A stretch of DNA of 64,000 nucleotides from Roseomonas xinghualingensis (lineage in GTDB: Bacteria > Pseudomonadota > Alphaproteobacteria > Acetobacterales > Acetobacteraceae): contig NZ_JAOXLP010000006.1 of NCBI RefSeq assembly GCF_025791835.1, forward strand, positions 128,613 to 192,612. Direction: 5' to 3'. This document shows positions 29,477 to 36,722 of the stretch, piece after piece. Made by a program: the position numbers and the translations under genes. The notes below the pieces were generated by a model. That model saw only the letters and a program-made list of their open reading frames with translations, was not told the origin of the DNA and made no database searches. Positions within the stretch are counted from its first letter, which is position 1. Each line of letters starts with the position of its first letter.

Positions 29477-29714
29477 CTCCGCCCGCTTCCGGCTGCGCCT
29501 CCTTCCAGGCATCGATTTTCGAGCGACGCCAGCGCACCACTCCTCCCGCGAGTTGCTGCGGCCGCGGGAAGGTCCCTGCCGCCATGCGCCGATAAATCGC
29601 TGACCGGCTTAGCCCCGTGTCTACCTGCACATCCCGGATGCGCAGGAAGGGGTCTGAAGCGGTGCTGGTGCCGACCGGCAGCGCCTCCATCGGAAAAGTG
29701 CTCCCGTCAGGCAT
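29394..29714 (-). CDS. AlpA-like phage regulator
   Basis: 106 residues from the ATG at 29714 (ribosome site GGGAGGGG). The winged MerR-like helix-turn-helix [52 protein letters not shown] is the AlpA signature. Such proteins control excision or integrase expression in P4-type elements. It is the last gene of the leftward operon and overlaps int tail to tail. The C-terminus is a disordered Pro/Arg tail. Confidence 0.85.
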   Translation of the reverse strand: MPDGSTFPMEALPVGTSTASDPFLRIRDVQVDTGLSRSAIYRRMAAGTFPRPQQLAGGVVRWRRSKIDAWKEAQPEAGGAMPPVPAQGAAPEPPPTRRRPGRPRAS

Positions 29715-30246
29715 CCGCCCCTCCCTTCTTCTCCAGTGCTGCGACCAGGGCCACCCGCGCCGCGATCCCGGCTGCGGTGGCGCCCCACCCCTCGGGGCTC
29801 TCCTCGACAAGGCGGAGCGCCCTCAAGCGGCGCAGGTCCGCCAGTAGCGGCCGCCACTCCCCCTCCTTCTTATCGCCCCGCTTCCGCGGTGCTCCGTCGA
29901 TCGCCAGCCAGAGCAGCGCGCGCCGATCCGTGCGATTGAGGGCGGCGAGGATGCGCTCTGCATCGGTGGCATCCCCGGCCGGGTCCAGGAGGTGATAGGT
30001 CGTCACCCGTCGCACCCCAAGGGCAGCCAGCATGCGGTCGCTGAACGGCCGCTTTCCGGTCATCGTGTCCGACACAAAGCTGGAGGCGAGACCTGCCGCG
30101 CGGGCCCATGCCTCTTGTGATCCCGCCCCGGCGATGGCGGAGCGCAGGAGGCCACAGAGGTCCGCCTCAATCAGAACTGCAGGGCTCGCTGGCCTCTTCG
30201 ACGGGAGTGCCGGATGCAGGCTGGGCGCGTTCGTGAGCGCGTTCAT
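29707..30246 (-). CDS. Hypothetical protein with Cro-like helix-turn-helix
   Basis: 179 residues from MNALTNAPSL at 30246, coupled by ATGA to the gene before it. SQEAWARAAGLASSFVSDTMTGKRPFSDRMLAALGV looks like a Cro/XRE-type DNA-binding unit. The C-terminal half (DAERILAALNRTDRRALLWLAIDG, then LRRLRALRLVEESPEGWGATAAG) resembles a winged-helix segment. No specific family is recognised. It ends eight bases inside the alpA-like gene. Confidence 0.65.
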   Translation of the reverse strand: MNALTNAPSLHPALPSKRPASPAVLIEADLCGLLRSAIAGAGSQEAWARAAGLASSFVSDTMTGKRPFSDRMLAALGVRRVTTYHLLDPAGDATDAERILAALNRTDRRALLWLAIDGAPRKRGDKKEGEWRPLLADLRRLRALRLVEESPEGWGATAAGIAARVALVAALEKKGGADA

Positions 30247-30620
30247 GGCTGGGCCTCGGTGGGATGGGCAGTCGGGCGGCGAGCGGCCTCCTGACGGGCA
30301 TCTCCAATTCGTATGCGTGAAATGACAGCGCGGTCGCACTCCGCGAACTCGAAGCGGCCGTAATCCTCCGCCATTGCCTGCGCGCGACAGCACTTCGAGC
30401 ACCAGCGCCAAGTCTCTATCTTGCGCTCCTCGTTGTTTCGTTCCCGCATGGCGCGGTGCCGCTCACCCTTGAAGATCGGGCCGCTGCACATCTGACAGTG
30501 CGGATGATCCTTTGCTGCCTTCACGATCTTGTCGGACAGTACCGTTGTGTCGGTCTCGTCCCCGCCGAAGGGCTGGTACGTGAGGCATGCATCCTCATCG
30601 AACTGCTTCTGGCGCCCCAT
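30243..30620 (-). CDS. Hypothetical phage protein with paired CxxC
   Basis: 125 residues from the ATG at 30620 (TGATG with the gene before; a GTG one codon earlier is possible). Two cysteine pairs, HCQMCSGPIFKGERH and WCSKCC, suggest a zinc site. The C-terminal RRPTAHPTEAQP recurs at the end of the gene at 31126-31341. No function is recognised. Confidence 0.6.
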   Translation of the reverse strand: MGRQKQFDEDACLTYQPFGGDETDTTVLSDKIVKAAKDHPHCQMCSGPIFKGERHRAMRERNNEERKIETWRWCSKCCRAQAMAEDYGRFEFAECDRAVISRIRIGDARQEAARRPTAHPTEAQP

Positions 30621-31129
30621 CACCGCCGCTCCTCCGAGCTGGGCGCGAGGGCGGCTTGGAGGGCGTCCACGTCGTCATAGCTCTCTGCGTAAACGATGAT
30701 GCAGTTGCCGTCCGGCTTCTCAAGCGTGACGGCGATGTCGCCCTTGCGGCGCGGCACCTCCGCCGCCTCAATGACCTTTAGGGGCTGCACCACCTCCCCA
30801 CCCCGCCCATCCGGCGCGGGCGCTGGGAGGGCGAGGGCGCGGATGGCAGCGGCTAGTTTGCGGCACACCTTCCTGACTGCCTTGGATGCGTCTGTCTCAT
30901 GGTGCTCGGCCATGTCCTGCCCGCACTCGGCGCACATGCCGTCATGGTCACACCCATCGTCTGAACCCCATTGGCGGCGACGCTCTTCGCAGACCCGAAG
31001 ACGTGTGGCGTGCTCTTCGTCCTCAAAGGCTTCCCAGTGGACCGTTGCCCCGGCGCGCTCACACAATTGCGCCGCAGCCTCCCGAAGCGCAGCCTCCCCG
31101 CCGCTGGGGGCGGTCGTGAGCGCGTTCAT
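30620..31129 (-). CDS. Hypothetical phage protein, Cys/His-rich middle
   Basis: 169 residues from MNALTTAPSGGEA at 31129. The middle CDHDGMCAECGQDMAEHHE could bind a metal. The linker PAPAPDGRGGEVVQP and the end LAPSSEERR are shared with the protein at 31341-32291, so the two genes are partly duplicated. Between linker and end lies KGDIAVTLEKPDGNCIIVYAESYDDVDALQ, a small beta-rich unit. No function is recognised. Confidence 0.6.
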   Translation of the reverse strand: MNALTTAPSGGEAALREAAAQLCERAGATVHWEAFEDEEHATRLRVCEERRRQWGSDDGCDHDGMCAECGQDMAEHHETDASKAVRKVCRKLAAAIRALALPAPAPDGRGGEVVQPLKVIEAAEVPRRKGDIAVTLEKPDGNCIIVYAESYDDVDALQAALAPSSEERR

Positions 31130-31341
31130 GGCTGAGCCTCGGTGGGTTGAGCAGTCGGGCGCTTCTGGTACTCCACCCCGCAGAAGGGGCAGTAAGTCGC
31201 CACGACCACGACCGGCTTCTTCCGGACCTTCGTGTCCTTCTTCATCGTCTCGATCACCGCCCATCCCTGAAACAGCGTGGAGACGATTTCCGTGTTGTGC
31301 TGGGCCAAGTCTGCGTTGACCTTGCTGATGCACTCACACAT
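31126..31341 (-). CDS. Small phage protein with CPFCG motif
   Basis: 71 residues from the ATG at 31341. It begins MCECISKVNADLAQHNTEIV, then KPVVVVATYCPFCGVEYQKR, a rubredoxin-like CxxC knuckle, and ends in TAQPTEAQP. Coupled on both sides (TGATG before, ATGA after). Widespread in phage early regions as a protein of unknown role, by family impression only. Confidence 0.6.
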   Translation of the reverse strand: MCECISKVNADLAQHNTEIVSTLFQGWAVIETMKKDTKVRKKPVVVVATYCPFCGVEYQKRPTAQPTEAQP

Positions 31342-32291
31342 CACCGCCGCTCCTCCGAGCTGGGCGCGAGGCCGGCGTAGAGGCCATGGTTCACGCCGTC
31401 GCGGTAGTTCTCGGCATCCTGCCTTCTGGCGAAGCTCGCGATACCGCAGCCGTGGAGGACCACGACACTCAGGCCGCGACGCTGCACAACCTCCGCTCGC
31501 TCCACCACCTCCCCAACCCGCCCATCCGGCGCGGGCGCTGGGAGGGCGAGGGCGGCTTTGGCAATCTGTGCTGCGTCCCACTCCCCTGCTGCGACACCCG
31601 CCTCAAAGCAGTCGTCATAGTTCTCGCTGATGTAGCCCCAGCCGCCCTGGTCTCTGTTTGTGGGGCGTCCATTCTCGTCGCGGTGCGGGTAGCCCTCGCC
31701 GAGATCGCCCTGCGCGATATCCGTCAACGCCTTCCGCAGCCGCTCCACTTCCTCTGCCTCTCCGTTCAAGGAGTTCAGCAGGTTCCGGTTGTCATGGATG
31801 AGCGCATCCACCTCCGCAGCCTCCCCGCCGCTGGGGGCGGTCGTTGGGAGGGCTTGCAGTCGGCGCACCTCAGCGGCCAACGTCTTGGCAATGTGTAGGA
31901 GGCTGCGCTCGCCTGACACGGTGCCGACGATCAGGCTTTCGTTCCAAGCATCGCAGCCGTTCAGCGCGTGCCGCACTTTCTCGGCACGGATGCTCGCCTC
32001 TGCCGCCTCGCGACCTTCCAGGCCAATATGCGGCGCCGGATCCGTCGCAAGCACCTCGGGCGGGTAAAAGAGGTTCTTTTCCGCCTCGCTCGCGCCAGCC
32101 GGGGCGGGTGGGGATGCGGTGAGGAGACGCTCGATCTGTTCAGCACCCAGGCGCAGGTACTCGCTGGCGCTAGTCGGCAGCCCTACCTCCTTCCCGATGT
32201 TCTCGGAGCAGAGGCGCATGCAACCTGCGAGGTTCAGTGTCTCTTGCACCGCCACGGTCGCGCCCGGCGGGTGGGTGGTGTTCTCGCTCAT
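31341..32291 (-). CDS. Hypothetical phage early protein
   Basis: 316 residues, acidic and helical. It has the TTAPSGGEAAEVDALIHDNRNLLNSL segment and the shared PAPAPDGRVGEVVERAEVV linker with C-terminal LAPSSEERR. The C-terminal unit LSVVVLHGCGIASFARRQDAENYRDGVNHGLY is separate from the coiled middle. It looks built from modules also found in the next gene. No function is recognised. Confidence 0.6.
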   Translation of the reverse strand: MSENTTHPPGATVAVQETLNLAGCMRLCSENIGKEVGLPTSASEYLRLGAEQIERLLTASPPAPAGASEAEKNLFYPPEVLATDPAPHIGLEGREAAEASIRAEKVRHALNGCDAWNESLIVGTVSGERSLLHIAKTLAAEVRRLQALPTTAPSGGEAAEVDALIHDNRNLLNSLNGEAEEVERLRKALTDIAQGDLGEGYPHRDENGRPTNRDQGGWGYISENYDDCFEAGVAAGEWDAAQIAKAALALPAPAPDGRVGEVVERAEVVQRRGLSVVVLHGCGIASFARRQDAENYRDGVNHGLYAGLAPSSEERR

Positions 32292-32593
32292 GCTGCGATC
32301 TCCTCGGGCTCGTCCATCACCAGCGCCAGGCGCCGCAGCACATCGTCGTGCTCGCGGATGATCTCAGCCTCGTGGCTGTCCATGGTTTCGGGCTGCCCAT
32401 CCACCGTGAAGCAGTCGAAGTCGCTGTCCCGTAGGTCCTGCACGTGGTCACGTGCTGAGGACAGCGCGTCGGAGACGGAGCTGATGGCGGCCTGAGCCTT
32501 CTCGATGGCCTCGCGCGCCGGGATGCGCGACCCACCATCCAGGGCCATCCGCGACAGGCGCAGGGCCTCCGCGATCTGCGATACGGCGTCCAT
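32288..32593 (-). CDS. Hypothetical phage early protein, helical
   Basis: 101 residues from the ATG at 32593, overlapping the gene before by TGATG and the next by ATGA. Acidic, mostly helical, with AREAIEKAQAAISSVSDALSSARDHV as a likely coiled coil. No family recognised. Confidence 0.6.
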   Translation of the reverse strand: MDAVSQIAEALRLSRMALDGGSRIPAREAIEKAQAAISSVSDALSSARDHVQDLRDSDFDCFTVDGQPETMDSHEAEIIREHDDVLRRLALVMDEPEEIAA

Positions 32594-32940
32594 CACGAAA
32601 CCCCCTGCACCTGCTCAAGCACCGCTTCGGCGTTGGGCGATGCGCTGGGGCCTTCACGCAGTGGCGCGACATAGGCGTAGCCCACGCCTGACAAGCGACC
32701 GGCGCTAAGGGCGCTCTCCCGCCCCTCGACCCACCAGTGCCCCCCGCCAGCCGCATAGAGCGGTTCCTCGATCCAGCGCGCGACCACCTCTCGACCCACC
32801 GGCGTGCGGAGCTTGTGCGCGAAGGCGTCGCGGTGCTCGGCCGGAACCTGGCCATCCCACACCACCTTTACCTTCAGCTGCTCCCTCTGGAGGCCGGCCC
32901 GGCGCTGAACGCTGACAGGGGGCTTTATTCCTCTAAGCAT
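32593..32940 (-). CDS. Hypothetical phage early protein
   Basis: 115 residues from MLRGIKPPVS at 32940; earlier in-frame codons run antisense-like into the previous gene. Middle VVARWIEEPLYAAGGGHWWVEGRES has several aromatics; the end LEQVQGVS is polar. No family recognised. Overlaps the preceding gene by eight bases. Confidence 0.55.
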   Translation of the reverse strand: MLRGIKPPVSVQRRAGLQREQLKVKVVWDGQVPAEHRDAFAHKLRTPVGREVVARWIEEPLYAAGGGHWWVEGRESALSAGRLSGVGYAYVAPLREGPSASPNAEAVLEQVQGVS

Positions 32941-33181
32941 CGGTGCCCTCCTCGATGGGCGGCTTGACATGGCGTTGGTAGGCAGCGGCACGCGCGGCGT
33001 CGGCGCGCTGCCAGTGCGTCTGGTCATCGAGTTGGCGCAGGGCATCCATGGAGCGGAGTGCCCGGTCGATGGTGCACATGACGGAGGCGGCATCGGTGCA
33101 GCGCTCGAAGGCCGCAACGATCTCATCCGCCCGGTTCGCCGCGTTGCTGCGCACGCGGTGCGCTTCAGCGGTGGCGCTCAT
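32933..33181 (-). CDS. Hypothetical phage early protein
   Basis: 82 residues from MSATAEAHRV at 33181, in an ATGA overlap with the small membrane protein before it. Helical and charged (RADEIVAAFERCTDAASVMCTIDRALRSMDALRQLDDQTHWQRADAARAAAYQRH). No family recognised. Confidence 0.55.
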   Translation of the reverse strand: MSATAEAHRVRSNAANRADEIVAAFERCTDAASVMCTIDRALRSMDALRQLDDQTHWQRADAARAAAYQRHVKPPIEEGTDA

Positions 33182-33306
33182 GGCGCACCTGCCAGCAAGG
33201 CGCGGATGCCCACCTGCATCTCCAGGAATATGGCGGCCGCCAGCGGGGTGGCCCCCAGCAGAACGGCCGAGACGCCTATCCAAGCGAGGATCTCGCGCGG
33301 GTTCAC
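33178..33306 (-). CDS. Small single-helix membrane protein
   Basis: 42 residues from a GTG at 33306. Sequence begins MNPREILAWIGVSAVLLG and continues with a long hydrophobic stretch (about residues 7-27), then a short tail ending LLAGAP. It overlaps the gene before it by GTGA and the next by ATGA, the spacing used throughout this operon, which is the main reason to call it. Function unknown; small phage membrane proteins can block superinfection, which is only a possibility. Confidence 0.6.
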   Translation of the reverse strand: MNPREILAWIGVSAVLLGATPLAAAIFLEMQVGIRALLAGAP

Positions 33307-33599
33307 GCTCGCCCCCTGCCGCCATCGCAGATGTCGCGGGCAAAGCGTATGGCCATAGCTGCGACCTGCAGCGCCTCCTTCCGCATGGCCGGGATGTCGC
33401 GCTTTGACTGCTTCGTCTTCACATGCTCCCAGAGTTCGTCCACCTCCTCCAGGAGGACGGCATAGGCCTCATGAGCACTATTCATGGGCGGCCACTTCGC
33501 CTCGGCGCGGGCAACCTCGCCAGCCACCTCCGCGACCATGGCGTGCAGAGCATTGCCCTTAGCTATGGCGGCAGCCATCTTCGTCAGGGTCTCGCTCAT
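33303..33599 (-). CDS. MazG-like NTP pyrophosphohydrolase-type protein
   Basis: 98 residues. HEAYAVLLEEVDELWEHVKTKQSKRD carries the E-x-x-E/EExxE helix of all-alpha NTP pyrophosphatases, followed by RKEALQVAAMAIRFARDI, the second metal-binding helix. Phages use such enzymes to clean or reshape nucleotide pools. ATGA-coupled on both sides. Catalytic activity is inferred from the motif. Confidence 0.7.
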   Translation of the reverse strand: MSETLTKMAAAIAKGNALHAMVAEVAGEVARAEAKWPPMNSAHEAYAVLLEEVDELWEHVKTKQSKRDIPAMRKEALQVAAMAIRFARDICDGGRGRA

Positions 33600-33928
33600 G
33601 CCTCGCCTCCTTCGGTGGCAGGCATCGCCAGCTGAGCCTCGCCGCTCTTCGTCAGCACATAGGTGTTGAAGGCCACGCCCGAGGCGAGCCAGCCCGCCGC
33701 GATGCAGCGGTCGATCGCCACCTGCCAGTCGAAGCCGGGCAGGTCCGCCGTCTCGTTCTGGGGCGTGTCGGCGTAGATGCCGGCCCGCCTGACGCAGCCC
33801 GCGGCGCGAGCCTTCTCCAGCACACGGCGCAGCGCGGGGGTGAACTTCTCCGGCCAGGGCCGGGCATCGGCGACGCGCTCCGCCGGAGCCGTATCCAGCG
33901 GCAGCGCGATCTGGGTCTCGGTCTCCAT
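33596..33928 (-). CDS. Hypothetical phage early protein
   Basis: 110 residues from METETQIALPLDT at 33928. The C-terminal half LPGFDWQVAIDRCIAAGWLASGVAFNTYVLTKSGEAQL resembles a small winged helix. No family recognised. It lies six bases after the sliding-clamp gene and overlaps the MazG-like gene by four. Confidence 0.55.
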   Translation of the reverse strand: METETQIALPLDTAPAERVADARPWPEKFTPALRRVLEKARAAGCVRRAGIYADTPQNETADLPGFDWQVAIDRCIAAGWLASGVAFNTYVLTKSGEAQLAMPATEGGEA

Positions 33929-33933
33929 GGCCG

Positions 33934-35148
33934 TCACACCCTCATCGGCATGAGGACGGCTAGGCCTGCCGGGAACTCCACCCGCATCGGCGCGGAGGCA
34001 TCCTGAATCAGGCAGGTCAGGCCGCTCGGCACGGCCCGCGCCAGGGCGCACAGGTAGCGGGTCTGGAACCCGACCACGATCTCGGGCGACGTCTCATCCC
34101 AGGCCGCCACGTCATGCGGCATCTGCAGCTCGACCTCGCCCTGGTCAGGGCTCGCGGTAACGATCCAGAGCGAGGCGTCACCGGTACGCTTCTCCAGCCG
34201 CACCGGCCGGGAGCGCTCCGACGAGATGCTCGCCGCCGTCTCCAGCAGGCGGGCGAAACCCAGGGGATCGGGCACCTTCAGACGCCGGGTCGCGACGTCC
34301 CCGTGCGGCACGACGCGGCCGTAATCTGGGAAGGTCCCGGCGACGGGCTTGGCCTGAAGGGTCCAGCCCGACATGGCAAAGGCTATCAATGCGTCGGTAA
34401 CGGTGATCCGCACGCTCCCCGTGACGCGCTGGGTCAGAAGGCCACGCAGGACCGACACCGCGAGGCGCGGCACGATCACAGCAGGCATCCGCTCGGCGCC
34501 GGTCGGCACATCCTCCTCCGCCAGCGCCAGGCGGTGCCCGTCCGTCGCCACGGCGCAGAGCTTCGCCTCCGGCGCGGTGGCGATGTGGAGGTAGAGGCCG
34601 TTGAGATAGTAGCGCGTCTCCTCCGTGCTGATCGCATGCGCCGGCAGCGTCAGCAGGCGCCGCAGCGAGGCCACGGGGATCTCGAACTCGACCGCCCCCT
34701 CCCCCGGACTCTTCCACACCGGGAAGTCCTCCGCCGGCAGGGCCATCATCTTCGCGGTCAGCCCCGGCGCCCGGAAGATCAGCCGGCCCAGGGACCGATC
34801 CTCCTCCAAGGTGATCTCCGCCTCGGCGGGGAGGCGCGCCAGCAGGTCCACCAGCACGGTGGCAGCGACGGTGACCGGGCCCAGCGTTCCCTGTGCCGGC
34901 GCGGTGGCGGCGCTGCACCGCTCCAGGTCGGTGCCCTGGGCGGTCAGGATGCCGCCCTTCACCTGCAACAGCAGGTTGGCGAGGATCGGGATCTGGTTCT
35001 TTCGCCACTGCTGCGGCGGGATGCAGAGCTTCGCGATCCTTGCCGCGCCCAGCAGGTGCCCGGCCAGCACCACCGCGCCTTTCCGCGGCGCGCTGGCGGC
35101 GTGTTCCAACATCACCGCGTCATCGACGCGGCCCATCCCATCAGGCAT
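33934..35148 (-). CDS. Phage DNA sliding clamp, DnaN homologue
   Basis: 404 residues from MPDGMG at 35148. Three repeated clamp domains can be traced. The central one is the clearest: FPVWKSPGEGAVEFEIPVASLRRLL, then AISTEETRYYLNGLYLH and LCAVATDGHRLALAEEDVP, the beta-subunit signature TDGHRLA. The end, APMRVEFPAGLAVLMPMRV, matches the C-terminal MPMRL-type tail that meets the clamp loader. It would encircle DNA and tether polymerase. A full-length clamp is unusual in a prophage of this size. ATGCCTGA overlap with the gene before it. Confidence 0.85.
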   Translation of the reverse strand: MPDGMGRVDDAVMLEHAASAPRKGAVVLAGHLLGAARIAKLCIPPQQWRKNQIPILANLLLQVKGGILTAQGTDLERCSAATAPAQGTLGPVTVAATVLVDLLARLPAEAEITLEEDRSLGRLIFRAPGLTAKMMALPAEDFPVWKSPGEGAVEFEIPVASLRRLLTLPAHAISTEETRYYLNGLYLHIATAPEAKLCAVATDGHRLALAEEDVPTGAERMPAVIVPRLAVSVLRGLLTQRVTGSVRITVTDALIAFAMSGWTLQAKPVAGTFPDYGRVVPHGDVATRRLKVPDPLGFARLLETAASISSERSRPVRLEKRTGDASLWIVTASPDQGEVELQMPHDVAAWDETSPEIVVGFQTRYLCALARAVPSGLTCLIQDASAPMRVEFPAGLAVLMPMRV

Positions 35149-35371
35149 GCGCCTGCACTCCCTCGGTGGTGGGTTGAGTTCGGCTTGTGGTGAAGGCGGC
35201 CAGCTCGACGTGGCCGGGGTTGCAGCAGCGGCGCCACCCGCAGCAGGGCGTGACGCCGTCGACGCCGATGGTGCCGGTCCAGGTCCAGCAGGGCGTCCCC
35301 AGGCGGGGATGCGGCGCGTCACAGACCAGGATCCGGCGCCGCAGGTCGGCCGGCAGCGTGTCGGGGCTCAC
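35141..35371 (-). CDS. Short HNH-like zinc-motif protein, probably degenerate
   Basis: 76 residues from a GTG at 35371 (GTGA overlap). TPCWTWTGTIGVDG and then RCCNPGHVELA are the outer parts of a phage HNH homing-endonuclease fold (C-W-x-WTG ... CxNPxHL). The central His/Asn catalytic part that normally lies between them is missing, so it is likely a shortened or repurposed zinc protein. Confidence 0.55.
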   Translation of the reverse strand: MSPDTLPADLRRRILVCDAPHPRLGTPCWTWTGTIGVDGVTPCCGWRRCCNPGHVELAAFTTSRTQPTTEGVQAHA

Positions 35372-35751
35372 AGCGCGCCCAGCGTCTTCGCTACCGCTGC
35401 GACCCAGGCGCGTCCCTTGCTCGTCGGCTGCACGAAGATGGACCGGCGGTCCTTCGGGTCCTTGAGACGGTGCGCCAGCTTCAGCTCATCGAGCCGATCG
35501 AGCGCACGCGTGATGGCGGGCTTGGAGACCTTCATCGCCGCGGCGAGGCTGCGGACGGTCTCCTTGCCGGGCGATTGAACCGCCCGTGCCAGCACGGTGG
35601 CCTGGCGCATGGAGATTTCCGTGCCGGTCTGGACGATCGGCTCGAAGACCTCGACCACGGCACCAGCAGCGGCGCGCTGCGGGTCCTGGGCCTGCGCTGC
35701 AGAGGCGAGAGGCTTGGTTGGGGCAAAGCCCTGAGGGGACAGATCGGCCAC
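35368..35751 (-). CDS. MarR-like winged-helix regulator
   Basis: 127 residues, GTG start at 35751. TGTEISMRQATVLARAV, SLAAAMKVSKPAITRALDRLDELKLAHRLKDPKDRRSIFVQPTSKGRAWV is a MarR-type wing with the recognition helix SKPAITRALDRL. The effector is unknown. It is GTGA-coupled to the HNH-like gene. Confidence 0.8.
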   Translation of the reverse strand: MADLSPQGFAPTKPLASAAQAQDPQRAAAGAVVEVFEPIVQTGTEISMRQATVLARAVQSPGKETVRSLAAAMKVSKPAITRALDRLDELKLAHRLKDPKDRRSIFVQPTSKGRAWVAAVAKTLGAL

Positions 35752-35754
35752 GGC

Positions 35755-36219
35755 TCAGACCCCCGTCACGGAGAACGGGGCATTGCCCGCGATCTCGGTG
35801 GCGCGCTGGCACGCGACATCCACCAGCTCGGCGACATAGGAGCCGCGCCGCTTCAGGGCGCTGACGCTGCAGGCGCCTTCAGCGTCGGTGATGTCGATGA
35901 TGTCCAGCGCCAGGCGCCGGATAGCGGCCTCGCGCTCCACCGGGCCCCGCGTCTGGGCCCAGCTGTAGGCGAACGAGAGAGCGGCTGGCCAAGTCGGCGC
36001 CCGAAAGCTCTTCGCTGTCGAGCGGCCGACACCCTGGGGGTAGATCGTGACGCTCGCTTGGCCATCGGAGAAGCGGTTCGCGCCGATGTGGGCGCTGGTT
36101 TCGGCATCCGAGCCGAACATGCCCCGAAGCACTTCAAGGTGCTGCCAGAGGGCGGAGACGGACATGGCGTCCTGCGGCGGCAGGACAGCAGCGGTGGTGG
36201 GGGAAGCGACAGTGGGCAC
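35755..36219 (-). CDS. Hypothetical first gene of the leftward early operon
   Basis: 154 residues from a GTG at 36219 with GGAG five bases upstream. The frame is open to a TTG at 36267, but that start would precede the predicted transcript start and overlap an operator, so it is rejected. An ATG at 36165 is another option. The body (SALWQHLEVLRGMFGSDAETSAHIG, then EREAAIRRLALDIIDITDAEGACSVSALKRRGSYVAELVDVA) is helical. No family recognised. Confidence 0.55.
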   Translation of the reverse strand: MPTVASPTTAAVLPPQDAMSVSALWQHLEVLRGMFGSDAETSAHIGANRFSDGQASVTIYPQGVGRSTAKSFRAPTWPAALSFAYSWAQTRGPVEREAAIRRLALDIIDITDAEGACSVSALKRRGSYVAELVDVACQRATEIAGNAPFSVTGV

Positions 36220-36244
36220 AGGCGGCTCCAGCGGTGGTGCTGGG

Positions 36245-36282
36245 CCGAATGTGCAGTCAGCGAACAATCATAGCAAGGGAAA
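36245..36282 (-). promoter_or_regulatory. Leftward early promoter with operator (PL)
   Basis: On the minus strand TTTCCCTTGCTATGAT carries an extended -10 (TGC-TATGAT at 36267-36275), followed by an operator (36248-36268) ending GACTGCACATT. A second operator in the opposite orientation lies upstream at 36283-36304. The element is an inverted, related copy of PR at 36682-36719 (about 29 of 38 positions alike). Confidence 0.6.
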
Positions 36283-36304
36283 AATGTTCACTCACTGCAC
36301 ATTG
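36283..36304 (+). promoter_or_regulatory. Repressor operator, copy 2
   Basis: A 22-base site containing TGTTCACTCACTGCACA. It differs from the copy at 36696-36717 at only two positions. Outer TGT...ACA ends give it imperfect dyad symmetry. It lies just upstream of the PL -10, where a bound repressor would block polymerase. Confidence 0.6.
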
Positions 36305-36305
36305 T

Positions 36306-36629
36306 TCAGGACGTGGGTTTCAGTCGCTCCGCAAAGCCAGCGATCAGCGCCACGCCATCACTATCCATGTTGCGAATAGCGTTCAGTAGGCGGTCGAGCT
36401 GCTTGGCCTTCTCACGGTCTGATGGATTCGCGGAAAGCTCTGCCGGAGTGATGCCATAAGCGTCTGCAATTGCTTGGAATGTTTGGTCATCCACGCCGGT
36501 TTCCTGCCGCTCCTGCCTTAGAACGGTAGAGTGGGATGTTCCTAGTTCGTTCGCAAGCCACTCCTGGGTCCTGCCCATGTGGATGCGCCACGCTTTCAGG
36601 TGGGGTCGTTTCGGATGGTGTTTAACCAT
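36306..36629 (-). CDS. XRE-family phage repressor
   Basis: 107 residues from the ATG at 36629; longer starts exist in the same frame. HLKAWRIHMGRTQEWLANELGTSHSTVLRQERQETGVDDQTFQAIADAYGITPAELS is a Cro/CI-type helix-turn-helix. The tail is short, with no peptidase domain, so induction would not go through RecA self-cleavage. It lies between the PL and PR operators, as a lysogeny repressor would. Confidence 0.8.
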   Translation of the reverse strand: MVKHHPKRPHLKAWRIHMGRTQEWLANELGTSHSTVLRQERQETGVDDQTFQAIADAYGITPAELSANPSDREKAKQLDRLLNAIRNMDSDGVALIAGFAERLKPTS

Positions 36630-36681
36630 GCGGCGATGATCGCACCATGGCATGCGGAGCGCCCGAGCAGTCATTGCACAA

Positions 36682-36719
36682 TTTCCCTTGCGATAAATGT
36701 CCACTCACCGCACATTGGG
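36682..36719 (+). promoter_or_regulatory. Rightward early promoter with operator (PR)
   Basis: TTTCCCTTGCGATAAATGT contains a weak extended -10 (TGC-GATAAA at 36689-36697), directly followed by operator copy 1 (36696-36717, containing TGTCCACTCACCGCACA). The ATG of the Cro/YdaS-like gene is at 36723. On the other strand TGGACA-17-TGTGCA (36675-36703) could drive the repressor, with its -35 inside the operator. Confidence 0.6.
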
Positions 36720-36722
36720 GCC

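Larger units (their letters stand above)
30231..31845. repeat. Mosaic of direct repeats across three early genes
   Basis: Four repeat pairs are visible. 30231-30278 and 31114-31161 (48 bases, about three mismatches) cover a gene start and the preceding gene end. 30618-30650 and 31339-31371 are identical over 33 bases. 30788-30839 and 31503-31554 differ at one base. 31089-31117 and about 31816-31844 are identical over 29 bases. Offsets of 715-883 bases differ, so this is not one simple tandem duplication. Confidence 0.75.

Noticed and set aside
36220..36267. Longer start (TTG 36267) for the first leftward early gene
   Set aside because: The codons would lie upstream of the predicted transcript start and inside an operator copy.
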